Part shown: positions 49,050 through 62,700 of the stretch, one piece after another
Layout: each line of letters starts with the position of its first letter
Position numbering within the stretch: the stretch's first letter is position 1
Source of the DNA: Dromaius novaehollandiae
Taxonomy: Eukaryota > Chordata > Aves > Casuariiformes > Dromaiidae
Direction: 5' to 3'
DNA: 64,000 bases
Assembly: GCF_036370855.1 (NCBI RefSeq)
Contig: NC_088132.1
Span: forward strand, 63,774,841-63,838,840
Program-made: the position numbers and the translations under genes
The notes under the pieces: generated by a model
Told to the model about the DNA's origin: nothing
Databases searched by the model: none
The model's input: the letters and a program-made list of their open reading frames with translations, nothing else

Positions 49050-52000
49050 GGAAAGATTGTGAAGTAACCCAAATAGAGGACATTAGAACAAGAGCTGACA
49101 GATTCAAACCATTGGTCTAAATTTAGACACAGGGGAATAAACCAAAAGCAGGAATATCCTGTGATTGGCTGAAGCAATAACAGGATTAAGAAATGATAAG
49201 GAAATCCTCAGATTAGGAAATACAAACACTATGCAGTAATAACAACAGGTGCCTTTTAGCTTTCTCTCTCAACAACAACTTGGGAAGGCTGAAATAAGGG
49301 AAACTAAGTAAGTCTGTGCCTAAACCCATTAAAACCCTAAAAGCTAATAAAGGATAAAATGTAAGATCCAAATTGATGGATCTGCTTCCTTCTCCTTTGA
49401 GTACCCTGAGAGAGATGCTGCTGTATTGTTCCCCCACCACTGATTTTGTTTGTTTCCTCTGTGTTTTATCTCCTACTGAACAGAGGGAATTTCTCATTCC
49501 CTGGCACAAGAGAACAATTTGCCTTTGCATCCAAAGATCTGCCTGGCATGTAGGCAGACTGGAATGGATATAATCAAGACAGAGGGCCACCACTGTGAAA
49601 GCTCCCACTTTCATTATTGTCTCCAACTTAGCTGCCGGATTCCTCCTTCACCCAGCAAAACTCCCTTCATCTATAATGTTGGACAGATAAGGTCTGTAAT
49701 AAGGAAGCCAAATATAGAATTCCTCTCTCTGCAATAAGGCAATCCAATTTGTGGTTTAGGTTATGGAGGAGCCTCCTTACACTAGAGAAGAAGAGGAATC
49801 TAAGAATGTGATTATTCAAATACCAGTCTAAAATAACATGGAGAAAGATACTGCTGATAAAAACAAGCCTGTGGATACTGGAACCTTTAAAATAGCCTAT
49901 GTGAGTTCAATTTCTAGTTGCACTGAATTTTAATTAGATTCACATGCCCAGATCTCTTTAACATCTTTGTAAAACCCCAGTCTGAACTACTTACAAATGT
50001 AATTTAATAAACCTGAAACCTTTTTATTTTACCTTCTACATCTCCTTTTCTGCCCTCTACTATTTCTCTATCTCTATGGTCTCCACAGGGGCCTTGATTC
50101 TGTATACTGAAACCTGTGTAGTTGGGCCTGCACTTAGTCAGCGGGGCTGTAGGACATGATGCAGTCTACCTGTGTTAAATGTGTTGGGTTGGCATGCATG
50201 CTAAGCACCTTTCATGTAAAGTTGCTTGGTAGATGATCTAGGAACAAAGGAGGCAGTGAAGCTGGAGTCTGCTTTCTAAGGGTGCCAAACTTGGTGTGCG
50301 AAGGCAGCATGACTGAGTTTATGAGGAAAGGCTGTGCCTGGCTGGGGGAGGCAGTGCTGAATTCTCCGTGCTGACAGTCAGCTGTCTTCCATTCCGACAG
50401 AGCATGCACTCTGTGGTGTGCTGCCTTTCAATAGCAGATTTACAGGGTTCAAGTTCCATTCATAAAAGAAATAGAAAATAATTTTGCTGCTTTGAAACTG
50501 AAATGTTTATGAACTGACAGTCTGCCCTTAGTTGATTGCAACACAGTTCAGTGCAGGGGTGACACTTTGAAAGGGGTGCCAAAGAGCTCAAAGGAGCCTT
50601 GTTGAAAAGGCTAATATATTCTCAGAGGCAGTTGACAGACAATAGACATTAATAGAAAACTTAATGAATACTTTAACCTACATATTGACAAAAGAGAAAT
50701 AAGGAAAAGATGAGATAATACGCACATTTTCTGGTGAAGAAAACAGAGTACGACTGAAATAATTTATTAAAGGTAGTTTTGGAGTTCTCTACTGCTTCTT
50801 GCCTCACTAAAAGGGACCCAGGCTTCTACAGCAAAGCTCACACTATTTTGACAACAAATGTCCAAGTGTGCCTTTGTTTTAGATTCACTCAATTCCTGCA
50901 AGACATGAGGGAGGAAGAATTAGGAAACTGCCAGCCTCAAGGGTTGGGGCAAGGCTGTGCTAGAATTGTGAAGTTGTGACACATTCAGGCTTGACTTCAG
51001 TTCTGGACAGTATAACCAGGAGCTGGGGTTTATGAAGGGGATAGAACAGGAAATGAGAGATAAACTTTAGCTATAGTTAACTCAGGTCAGGGAAATTCTC
51101 AGGACAGTTTAATAATCTGTAACCTGACCAAGCACTGAAGGATGTCTGGCAACATCAAATGTTACGAGGCATTCTTAGCTTCCTAAAATGGTTATGTTAT
51201 GTCTTTGCTTCTTTGTGTCCTATTGCCTATACAACAGGGGTAACCAGGCACACAGTTCCATAAGCATGCATGAATGACCAACAGCTAAAAACTATTTCCT
51301 AAATTATTTTTATTGTTGTGGAAGAAGCTGAGTTCACAGTCAAAGATACTGAAAAATTTCTCTTCCATTTCTGATACTTAGACTGCTGAGCCATGCTTAT
51401 CCTTTATTACAATAATAAATAGAGTTTTACTTTGGTCATGTACTGCCATCCAAGGTGATATATGCACTGTGTAAATGCAGAGCAGAAGAATGGATGCAGC
51501 CCCATATCATGAATGGTATGTGTTTGTGTCTCATTCAATGAAATGCCTATAATTCATATCAACGAAGGTCGTTAATTGGGACAAAGAACACACAAAATCC
51601 CAGCACAGTTGAGTTAAGCAGGATTCTTTTAATGAACATGAGAGTTACTACAGCCTAAATTAAAATGCTTAATGTTTTTCAGTTGTAGGCAAATATATGT
51701 GGGGAAGAAAATTGCTTTCCTCTATCAGCTATGTAATAAAAAGTTTATGCAAAAACATAAATATCCAGAGGGCTCTATGGGCTCCATTATTCTTTTTCTG
51801 AGAGGAGTATAAATGACCCAGCAATCTACTTGTGAAAGAAAAAAGCAGTTTGGTAATGTGACCTGTTTATCTCAGATACTTGATATCTGACTTGTGAGCA
51901 TTTGGAGATGAACTGGTTAATCAGAAATGATCAGAAACATAGAAAATTTTCAGATAAAATTGAATAAGGTTTTATTTCCAACTTTGTTGCAAAGTGAGGC

Positions 52001-52545
52001 GTGTTGATAGTCAAAGCTGTCATTGGTGCTCTCTGAAGTGATGTGCAGTCTCTTGCAAAATCAATAAGCAGTCAGCCTTTGTGATACTGGAGCTTGCTTT
52101 GGCTGCAGGTGGGGAAGTTCCAATGTGATAATAAAGAACAAAGTTCACTTTCTGGATTGTTTGTCTTTAAGTAATGTGCTGAAAACGTTGCAAGGTGAAA
52201 GATGGTAGAGGACTTTCTGGACACTCATTTTCCTTTTGGAGACAGCTTCCGTTATGTTTTTGTTCCATGGTCATTCCTAGAAGAGCAGCTGGACTTTAAG
52301 AGGCTTCAGGCCTGAGAGCTGAATACCCACAGAAATGTAGCTGATAAGTGTGTACTTGCAGGGTGCCTGTGCTTATGATGGCACAAATCAGTGAAGTAGG
52401 GATTTTCCCATGGAAGATTTGGAATGCATGCAAATACATTTTATAGGTGTCTAGTCAGGCTGTAAATGCAGTCTCAGCTCTGAAAGATTAGAGGGAAGGT
52501 ACCTGTGTACCAGAATAGTTTTTTTCTATTTTCTGTTGCATTTGA
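49050..52545. other. Unique AT-rich DNA, no gene supported
   Basis: Frames of 137 codons (49213-49626, minus) and 66-72 codons (plus, same place) overlap on opposite strands with no recognisable domain. No RNA gene or clear repeat family in this 3.5 kb. Confidence 0.5.
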
Positions 52546-52549
52546 GCAC

Positions 52550-52612
52550 CAGCTATTCTTACAGCCTGAAAGCTATTCTTATAGCTATGGATAGCTATTC
52601 TCACCAGCCTGG
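52550..52612. repeat. Short AGCTATTCT repeat cluster
   Basis: The 9-mer AGCTATTCT occurs three times (52551, 52571, 52593), with spacings of 20 and 22 bases and related 'ccagcctgga'-like words between. It abuts the 3' end of the minus-strand CR1, so it may be local slippage or a decayed CR1 tail. Confidence 0.75.
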
Positions 52613-52624
52613 AAGAAAAATGAA

Positions 52625-53400
52625 TGTCAAACATAGGAACAGTTTGATACGACATAGACCAAGGTCCATCTAGTCTCCTAATTTGTCTCTGCAAGTGGTC
52701 ACTAACTGGTGCCAACAGAGATGTATAACAACAGGGAAACTGATAACTCTTTTCAGAACAGTCTTCTAGGCTCAAGGAATTTGTGATGCAGGATTCCCTT
52801 AGCAGGGAAGAGCATCATTTATGTGAGTGAAGGCTGCTAAGCATCATTTTTCTTCCATGGAATTATCCAATTGCTCTCTGAACCCCCATAAACTTCTGAT
52901 ACCTATAAGGTCCTATGGCAAGGGGCTATGCTGTTTAACTCTGTTACTCAAGAAATATATCTCTCTTTATTTTGGGTCTACCACCTCCTATTTTCATTTG
53001 ATACACCCATGTTTTGTATTGGAGAAGGTAAGAAACAATCATTCTCTATTTATCTTCTCCCTTCTACTCATAATGTTTTAGATCTCTACTATATCCTCAC
53101 TTTGACATCCCTTCCCACACCCACCATCTCTTTCCTTAGCTGAAAACTCTAGTTTCCTTAATCATTCCTTATCAGAAGCTGTTAGAGCTTTCTAGTTGTT
53201 CTTGTTGCTTTTACAGGACCAGAATTGTTTTGTTGTCAAGTTATTGGCACATCATTGATTTATAATGAGGCACACTATTCTATTGCTTTCCTAATAATTC
53301 TTCAAATGTGATTTGCTCTTTTGACAGAGCATTGACCAAACAAACACTTTCATAGAACAACTTGTGATCCTCAAAGATTTTGTTCCTGACTGGTAATAGA
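52625..53400 (-). mobile_element. Ancient CR1 LINE remnant, 3' part
   Basis: The plus strand shows the reverse complement of the CR1 3' end at 52660-52676 ('ccaaggtccatctagtc'). The ORF2 C-terminal region follows at 53020-53180 ('gttttagatctctactatat' then 'cctcac'; 'tagctgaaaactctagtttc'). Farther back come 'cattgatttataatgaggca' and 'attgctttcctaataattct' near 53252-53302, then 'ttgtgatcctcaaagatttt' near 53362. The order fits one element on the minus strand, 5'-truncated near 53400. The open frames here (52488-52775 minus; 52827-53143 plus) are remnants or antisense. Confidence 0.8.
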
Positions 53401-53404
53401 TAAA

Positions 53405-54985
53405 GTATTGGAACATTGAATTAGGAGGCAAAATTTGCTAATGTGAAATAGATGACAATTCAGCATGCTTGGCCATTCTGGGAAGGGAAGGGGAAGAAGA
53501 ACTGGGCAGGCTAACTCTTCCACCCATCTTTGGTTGCCACTGGAGCCAAAAGTGGGCAGTGGGATGCCTCCCTCCTTTTCAATATGGCCTCAGAGCTGTG
53601 TGTTTTTCCCTTGCCAGGTGAGCTTGGGGCAGAAAGGCTCTTGAAAGCAGTCAATGAGCAGAGACACAGCAGGAGCACAGAGGAGTAGCTTCATACACTG
53701 CTGATGTTACCACTGACCGGGGACAGTTCTGCACTATTTTGTTCTGGATGCTTTCTTCACTCCTATATACAGCACACTGTGATGGAAATTTCCCATGATT
53801 TTCTGTTGGAAAATGCCATTTTTGCATAATGCAGAAATATGCAAGGCAGATGTTTTAAATATTGGGAAAATGTAATATTCTGTCCAGAAGATAGAAAAGC
53901 TGGTCCCTTACTGCCCACCTGGAGACTACCGTCAGTTTTATATTCAGTCTGTTAAGAAAGTAAATCTGAGCAGATATCGTATACAGGCTACCAGGAAGCA
54001 GAAAGTATCAGTCTGACTTTGTCCTTACTTTAAAACAAAAGAATCATAATGACATTTCGATTGCAATATATGTGTATTTATTTTAACATCTGTCTTTTTC
54101 TGCCTATTTTTCTGCCCTTCTGTTCCTTAACTCCACAACTTCTGAGTATTGCCTATTTACATTTTGAGTGCTTATCATGGATTCTTTTATATTTTTGTCC
54201 ATTTTCTTCCCCAAAACACCTATCAATTCAGGTGATCTCCTGATATTGTCATTACTAAATTGCATTATATTAAAAGATATTAGTGGATATCATTATGGGA
54301 GTTTTTGATCCAGAGATGCCCACAGGTTGTGGTATATCCATGGCTCATTTCCTCCAATTTGCAAGAAGCCAATGAAAGGTCTTGTTTTAGCTGAGACTGT
54401 TGCAAATGATGAGGGACTTGTTTATGCAAATGTCATGGGAGCTAGTCTGCTAAGTAGCAGAATGTTTGCAAAAGCAGGAACTAAAAGATTGTCTCTTCAG
54501 CCTGTGTGAATTGGAAATAAAAAAGCCTGGAGGAATATCTGTGAGCCTGACCCATGGAAGGTTCTTATCAGCTTCACTTTCTCTCTGCAAAAAGAGAAAG
54601 AACTCAAAAACTTAAGCAGATTCTCACAGAAAACAATTAGAGATCAATTCTTTGTGTTTTGTTTAAAATGCTTTTTCCTGTACGCATCAGTATAATTACT
54701 AAAATATCTGCACAAACAACCAAAGTCTGGAAATCTCTCCATGGATATAATATGAGTTTTATGAAGACGGTTTACATGAGATCATCTGGTAAAAGATGCA
54801 ACCCCACTGTTCAAACCAGCCTAAGAAAATGGCTTCCCTGGCAGTCCCGAGAAGTGAGATAATTTGGGGTTTGGAAGATCCATTCCAATGACACTTGGCT
54901 TCTGATCTGACCCGAAGAAGAGTTATCTAAGCATAATCCCTCCAAAGCATTTAGGACTCTAACACCCTAACATTGAGTCAATACT
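53405..54985. other. Unique DNA, no gene seen
   Basis: Short open frames (67 codons or fewer), none recognisable. The region 53465-53660 is somewhat GC-richer than its surroundings but not CpG-rich. Confidence 0.5.
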
Positions 54986-54989
54986 TAAT

Positions 54990-55110
54990 TTTGAATGTAT
55001 GGATCTGAATACTGTACACTTCCTGAATCTTAGTATTTGTATATTAACTCCCCACCTGTGACATGGGATTGCACTGTACTTCCCAATGTTACAGAAACTG
55101 TTAAAGAAAA
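54990..55110 (+). mobile_element. Possible MIR/L2-type fragment
   Basis: 'cctgaatcttagt...aactccccacctgtgacatggga' near 55021-55069, followed by 'gttacagaaactgttaaaga' near 55088, is loosely collinear with the MIR core and tail ('cctcagtttccccatctgtaaaatggga...'). The match is weak. Confidence 0.3.
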
Positions 55111-55114
55111 ACAT

Positions 55115-58100
55115 ATTGTAGCCTGTGAACCAATTACGTACTTGTGGTACTTTTTCTTTTATTACTAGTTTGAATCTTCATTCTGTTTTGTCTAAGTGAG
55201 ATTTTCCTGGGGAGGGGAAATAGATTTGGCTTTATCCTGAAGAGTCCCTCTATGTGAATGTTGTTAATCTCTTAGCTTTCAATAATAGAAGTGACAATGT
55301 CTCACTGAAAGGTATTCACAGAGTCTGAATTTAGGCGGATAGCTTTGGACTCCCTGAATGGTTGGGGAGGACAGAGAGGTCTCACTTCAACTCTTTCCAG
55401 GAGTGACTCTCTGATACCTTCCACTGTCTATATTGGAGTCCCTGAATATCAGCTTTGGCAGTTAAGTTTGGTGCCTAGTGTTGGATAGTGCCAATATCTT
55501 TCATCAAATCCTTCCCTGTGAATAACAGTACCAGACATAGTCATATTGTAATGGATCAACAAGTCAGGTTTCTTATACAGAAGTGACTTAGAGTAATGGG
55601 AGGGGGGAGGTAGGCAGGCAGGAGAGGGCTCTGTTAGTACAGGGGGATTCAGAGCGTGAAATGCAACAGCTTAGTGCAGACATACACCTTCACGCTTTAA
55701 CCGCGCTCTCAGCTCCCCTGTAGAGCTACAAGCATTTTTATTACTCTAGCAATGGAAATTGTTTTGCAGCTACCACAAAGAAAAGAGGGCCAAGATTGTA
55801 GCTAAGTAAAGCAACTCTGTTCTTTGCGGCACTGACATTCTTTTCAGTAGTTATAGAAACAAGGTGTACAATCGCAGAGGAATGGTGATCAACCCATATT
55901 GCTTGTGTGATAGAGGATGGGAGAGAAAAGAAAGTAATATGAACAACATTACAGAATGACAGACCTCAGATACTTCATTCTTTACTGCTAGAGGGAGAAT
56001 CCACTGCTGACTAGTCCTTGACTTCAGTTGCAGCTCAATGAGGTGGAGGTCTGGTCATCTTCAGTGTTAAATAACTGCTGCCTTCCAATACAGGAATATC
56101 ATTTTCAGGATAGAAAGAGTGTATAGGACTATTAATTGTTTTTCGTAATGGTTCCCATTCTACCTTCTTGTCTTCTGAAATGATCTAAGAAATCAATATA
56201 TAAAGCTAATTATCTGTACATGATGTTTCTGTAGATCCAGGAACATCTTTGGAAGTCCGGAATGGAAGGTTTTCAGTGCTGTTCACATGCCAGAGGCATG
56301 TTGTTGTTATTTTAGTGGGCAGATCCTTTCTACACTTTTTATAGTTAATGTTTTATTACATTTAGCAGAGCAATACGCCATTCTGGGCACTGCACTAGAA
56401 AAGCAACAATGGAAATAATAACTGTCATCAGGTGTAACTACAGACAGCCTCTGGAAAAAGACTGAAAGCAAGTAGTAATAACACAGTCAAACAGGATAGA
56501 ATTATGACTAATGAATGCTAAAGCTCCACCAGCAGCAAAGCGTGTGGGATTTTTATTTCTATTTTAATTCTGCAGTATTGTTCTTTACTTGCTGCCCAAA
56601 TCTAGTAAAAACATTTGGAAGTGAGAAAGTATTTGCTTAAGGTAGTTATGGGTGGAAAGCTTGCTGGAATAACCCAGGTGGCCTGAGTTTGACAGTCAGA
56701 GTTTGACCCTCCCATGCCATAACTCTGCTGCACTTTGAAAAAAAGTGGCATTAACTCACTCTGGTAACTGCTCCCTTGTACAAGCCCAAGTCTCTGGAAC
56801 ATTTTAGAGCTGGCTAAAGAAAGTTGCAAAGATGAGGAGTCTCTAAGAGCTGGAGATACTTTAACTATGTTCTCTTTGCTTCAGATACTCCCTTTCTACC
56901 AGTGTGAAATCTTCAAACAGCACAGGTATTGCTTTCACAACTGCAGATTACTTGAATCTCCCCTTACATAAGGGAAATTCTTAAGAAGCTCAATAAACCA
57001 GATGAAAGCTGCTTTGTTTTGCAAAGCAGTTACAGTTACACTGAAGAATTTGGACCTTTGAGACATTGAGCTCTTAAAGGTAAACGGGGACGAGCACTGC
57101 TTGAAAGCAAACTGGGACAAGCCATGTTCACAGACCTGTTCTGTCATCCAAAATACTGTTTGCTGGAACACGGCCTCCTCTTTTTTATCTTGTAACGGTA
57201 AAACAAGGAAAGTAGTTACCTTGTGTGCACTGTTGGATATGACAACGTACACTGTTATGCATGGAGAGTCTCTAGGCTGCCTGCCTGTATCTTCAGCAAT
57301 AAAATGGATCTCATGAGGTAGTAACTAGAGAATGTTTGCTATTTGTATGATAGCATATATAGCTTCTTAGCATGCAATCCATCCATAAATAGACTTCTAC
57401 TCTGGTTTTCAAAAGCTGCTTTGGTTACTCATTTACACTTGGGATCATTGTAGTTCATACTGTCATGGGTTTGGGCAAAATTGCGTAACAGTTAAAAGGT
57501 CTTAGCTATGCCGATGACAAGAAACAGTTCTGTTCTGTTAGTTTTCCAGGTAACGAGCGCACTAATTTTTACTCATTCAAACTTGGAAATCCAGAGTAGA
57601 GTTTTTACAGCAAGTCACTACAGCACAGAGTGCCAGCTATTGTTTTTCAGATATATCGTTGCACTCTCTGGAAGCCCCGACTGACTGCTGTTATCTTCCT
57701 CCTGAGCAGGGACCAGTAATTGAAGGAAAAAAGCCTCCAGACAGAATGAAGTGTATACTGCTGTAGCATGGGTATCACATAAAAGCTAATTACAAAGGAA
57801 TATGATTTCTGAAAAATCATGTAGAAAGTCTTTTAATGTTAATTTCCCAGAGGGGAAGACATCAGATGGCATATTAATTGCCATAATTTTTCTTCCTTCT
57901 CTTTATCATTTGTACTAATCCCCACTGTTTCAAACATATCATCAGTCTTTTAACCAATTTACAGTAGTGTTTATTGCCAATGTTAACCAACTTTAGACTA
58001 TCTAGTGGAGCATAAATTTGCAAGCTGACTTAATCTGTAATTCCTGCTATCATATTTTAACTTCAAAAAGTATATAAACATCACTTCAGTGTAACCAAAT

Positions 58101-58445
58101 TTATATTCAGATATGCTAACCTACAATCCTTATTCCTCTGCCATTCTTTACCTGAAGAGATTTCTCCTTGAGATCTCAGGCACCTTTGTATGGATGGATT
58201 TTCTCTTGAACACATGCATTGCAGATGTGAACACTAGCCAGTTGTATTTCAGAGAGTGCTATTTCTTCTAGGCCAAAACCATGCTAAGGACTGTTTTAAC
58301 AACATGCATGGTCAAGTTTTGATGCTTAGAAACATTCTTTGGTGCTATTTAATTTATTACCATAGATGTAGCCTAAGATATTAAACTGCATTTAGTTCAT
58401 GAGTTTGGATTTGCTTTGTTGCTTTGCTCTTTCAGGGCAAGCAAG
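55115..58445. other. Unique AT-rich DNA, no gene supported
   Basis: The minus frame at 56935-57252 (105 codons) overlaps a plus frame at 57101-57316. Neither resembles a known protein. The block at 57780-58020 is AT-rich and repeat-free, with several TAATTA-like cores. No RNA gene was seen. Confidence 0.5.
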
Positions 58446-58449
58446 TTCT

Positions 58450-58471
58450 CCCCCCCCCCCCCCCCCCCCCC
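58450..58471. repeat. C22 homopolymer
   Basis: Twenty-two C bases in a row (G22 on the minus strand). Uninterrupted runs of this length are rare in vertebrate DNA and are hard to sequence, so the exact length is uncertain. The plus frame at 58416-58694 contains a proline run because of it. Confidence 0.95.
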
Positions 58472-58474
58472 AAG

Positions 58475-59715
58475 CCATTCCCTCCTATGGGAAGATTTAT
58501 CCCACAGAATTCACAAATCTTTCGATCCTGTGAATATTCCATATGGAAGTCTGCATCTCTGCCTTGATTCCAGGTACCTTGACCTGATACAGCAAACAAA
58601 CTCATTTCCATTTTTGAAGCTTCCTACAGAGCTACCAGATGGTGATACGTACTGCCCAGTGTCTGGGCTGAACTTCACCAATGGCTGGCCATAACGCATA
58701 TTTAGAGGAGCTACCTAATACCGCACGTTTCTGTGAAAATTCCCTAGAGCTGAGGGACATTGAAGGGCATGTATTTTATAGCCCTGAAACACTTCGAAAG
58801 CTATTAAGAAATAGTGGAATGCACTGAAAAATCCTCAGGAAGCTACAGAAGGTTGTGAATGAGAGGGTGGGATTTTGATGCTGTGAAAGACATTTTCAGA
58901 AGTTTCTCTTTTCTTACAGTGTAAACAATGTTTTAATTGTTTATTCGTTGCCTATTCTTCAGACAACGTAACATCCTCTGCATTAATGCATTAGTCACCA
59001 GGCATGGGCAGTCCTAAACCTAAGCCATCTGGATTTCTTATAGAAGATAAGAAAGAGTAGTGTGGGAGCTAAAGAAAACAGGAAGATCCCATGTAGAGAA
59101 TATAAAAAGCAATTGGATCATACTGTCCATTACAAAGAAAACACAAATATTTTATAACTAATCCTTGACTATGTCATCTCTGAAAGCTTCAAAGAATAGC
59201 CATTCTTTTTTTCTTTTTTGAATGTTATCACTCTGAAAGAAGAACATTGTTTTGTTAGCGGAGTATTTACTGATGAAACTAGCTTATAAATGCAACAGCT
59301 TTACATGCAACAAATCACAAAAATGGGAATATCTGAAAAGATTTCTCAATAATTTAATCCTTATACAAAGGGAAAGAAACCTAACTCCGTGTGTAACCCC
59401 TCAACAGCAATTATTTCTCTCCTAGCTAATATTTTATAATAAACAGATATGATTGATAAGTTCCAAAATATGCTTGGCACATTTCTCCTCTCATCCCACT
59501 TTATTCTGTTTGCTGAGCTAATCTGTTTTGTTTTTTGTCAGCCACTGTTTATCAAGCACTCTGCTTTTTCAATAAATCTCGAATGAGATAAAAATGTGTT
59601 TAGTGTTGTTGACATCAGACCCCTGAAACCAGCTGCGGAGTTGCTATTGTTTGCTTTCAATGCTCACTAAAATGAATTTCCTTTCTGTTGAGTCTGAGGG
59701 ATATGATGAGTGACA
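58475..59715. other. Unique AT-rich DNA
   Basis: No gene is supported. About 59395-59700 is a repeat-free stretch with several homeobox-, SOX- and FOX-like words (see findings). Confidence 0.45.
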
Positions 59716-59719
59716 GGCC

Positions 59720-59733
59720 TTTTTTTTTTTTTT
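59720..59733. repeat. T14 homopolymer
   Basis: Fourteen T bases. The plus frame starting at 59710 reads through it as phenylalanines. Confidence 0.9.
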
Positions 59734-59739
59734 AATCAA

Positions 59740-62700
59740 ACAGATCCGTGTGTTCCTCTAGATGCCCTGATAAGCAGTGTGTATGTGTGTGAAAGGAAGG
59801 GAAACAGGAATTCCTTTCGGAAGGGTGACAACCTTAGCAAGTCTGAAGTGAGTTCAAGGCAGATGTTCCTGGCAGAAATCAACCAAGAACTTGTATCTAA
59901 AAACTTGAACAGCTGCCAGAAAAAAGCTTACATTTATTTTGGCTCTTTTTCCAAACATTGATCTTGTTTAAGAAAAAAAAATCAAACAAAAGCTCTATGA
60001 AGAGCTAGTTTTGTGCCAAGTATATAGTACACTGAAATGTTGCTCCATAAAAAAAAAAAAGACTTGGCAATGTAATTCTGACAAAATGTCATCCCAGCAG
60101 CCATGTTACTATTCTTGTGTTTAAGATGGAAACATTCACATATTAGAGAGCACCCTAGAGACAAAACATTGCATTTAATTAAGCATTTGCCGGTATTGTA
60201 ATCAAAATGGTGGAAGTGAGATACATAGCCTTCCTCCCAGAAAAAAAGCTGTCTGATGGTCCATCTACAACATCAGTATGGAGCCTTTTCTCTTTCAAAC
60301 ATCCCAGGAAACATGCCACCGACTCCACTGATGCCCCTCACCTCCTAGCCAGTACGTCGTTCTTGGTGCAAGCTTTCATTCGTGATTCTGTTCAGCAGCA
60401 GGCCTTTGGGATTTCCTTGTGCCTCTCCTTGTCCTGTGCTACTGTCAAGCAAAGAACGACTGTTCCCTTATTTTAAGACCTCAAGTGGCAATAATTTAGA
60501 GCAACTTCTGATGCCCCAGAACTAAGAGAGAGTAGTCATGGATAAATGAGTTTGATGAGGCAAGAAGCGATGTGCTTTGGAGTTGCATGTGGGAGGAGAC
60601 CCTTCCTGCAGGCTGCTGCAAGTCTCGTGAAATGTCATTGAAGTTTGCAGAGCTACTCTGAAATCACGGCAGTTTAACTGACTGAAGAACCTGTATTTCT
60701 GAGAAAAGTTGGATTTAGGGAATGCTAGATCATCTGATCTAGCAATTAATGAAGCTAAGCTTTATGGTGATGGGGTTGAAGAAATGCTGTCACAAAACAG
60801 AAGCATCTAATCCAGCAGTTCCAACTGTTCTTAAGACTCCACACTAAGGAAAATAAAAGAGAAGTCTCACTGCACACTAGGAAGGCCACTAAATCTGAGC
60901 TTTGGTATATCCAAGTGCAAAACAAGGCTGGAGTCCAAGAGTCCTCACAAAGAGATATCCTGTCTACTGCCTCTGGCTAAAACAGGAACCGTTATCCTAA
61001 GAGTATGGGATTATAACATGCTGAAAAAAGTAACTGAAACTTGAATTCCTACATAGTTTTTCAAACTGGTAAAAATGCCACCAAAAAGCAAAGGGTAACA
61101 AAAAAGAATGTTAAACCTCTGAATGTCTGGAAAATTAAGGGATTGAAGAAGTTTGGATGGAATTAAATCCACTTACTCCATCGTGCCAAATGGCAGCAGA
61201 AGCAAGCCACTTATTTTCTTATTCTCCTGTTTCTTAACAATCTCTTCCCTCTTCCACCTCCTCCCAATGGAGAATTGCATTCAAACATATCATATGGTCT
61301 TAGCACGCTTCTCTAGAAGTAACTGCCAACATGACTTCTCTGTGTCATTCTGCAGTAAATTATTCAGACTATCTAAGCTAACCTCTAACAATTTGTCCCA
61401 GTGTAGAGCAGAGGATGTAAAGTAAATAGTTCCTTTTGCTGTCCTGCCCCTTTCTAACACAATTTCCTGGAACCTAAACCACAGGACAATAAGGAACAGT
61501 CTTCTGTGAAATATGTTTCTCCTATGGCTCTCCTCCAAGGATCCCTTCTACTCTCTGAAATAGCCAAGAGCGCTAAGACATATGTGGCAAGAGACTGGAT
61601 ATTTTAAGAATTGAAGGAAAGGTATGTGCTGGCCCCCTTGAGACACTCCATAAATTTTTACTCACAAGGCAGCCCTATGTAGGGAATCCTGGACCAGTGT
61701 GAAGCTAGCACTGAGTAATTTAGGCTAGTATCTGCAGTGCAGTGCTCAATTACTAAAAAGTCTGTTAGAGTAGTATTTCCTGCTTGATTCCAGAGGCCCC
61801 TTGTGTGTGTTTTCTGGAAGAGCAAATTCCCACCTGTTCCCCTCTCTTCCCCAAGGAAACAGCCTGGTCAAATTCAGATTGGACCATTGCAGAGCAGTAG
61901 TGTTCGATACACACAGAGTATCTGCTATACTCTCTCTCTCTCTGGCTTGAAGTATACTTGAAACTGTGCACATTTTACAGAGCTTGAACAATAATTGACA
62001 GCAAATTATATCACCAGGGTTAATATATTTATTTGTTATCCTGACAGTACCTCTTCATTAGTGTCAGGGCTGATTTAGTTTAGCTGTTGAATTATTTTTT
62101 GCATAGTTTTGACCCTTTCCCCCTCTGATTCTTGTTTTTCCCCTTTCCCACTGTGCCTCTCTTACACTTCTGAGTCCTCTGCCTTCACTCTCCCATTTTT
62201 CTACCCTGGAACTTCTCTTTCTTCACACATCCTACTGCTACCTATTCTGGCCCACAAATACTTTAGTGCAGGATGTATTCAATACTTGGGTTGCTTTAGC
62301 CAAATTATAGATCATCTGTTGATAGAATAACCAATTTCCCAGTTGTTCTTCACATCCTGTAAGTGTTTGTTATGTAGGACATTTTAATTAAGCAGTTTGT
62401 CCTTAGGTGATTAAACAACATTGTTTTATCTTCAAGTATGCATAACACTAGTTACAGAATTGTGCTAGGACCCATTTTCCATTGACCCATTTTCTTTGAG
62501 CCACAAGACAATAGGCTGGACTTGTTTCTAGGAGAGATGTGATGCATTTACTATTCAGAATCACTTTGGATAGCAGTCAGTCAAAGTTTTAATATTTGGA
62601 TCTAGATTTTTTGTCTTCTTTTCCATTTTTCAAGTACAGATCTCAGATTCTAAAGTAACTTTCTGCAATATCAAATCTAGAAATACAAGCAACAAAGTAA

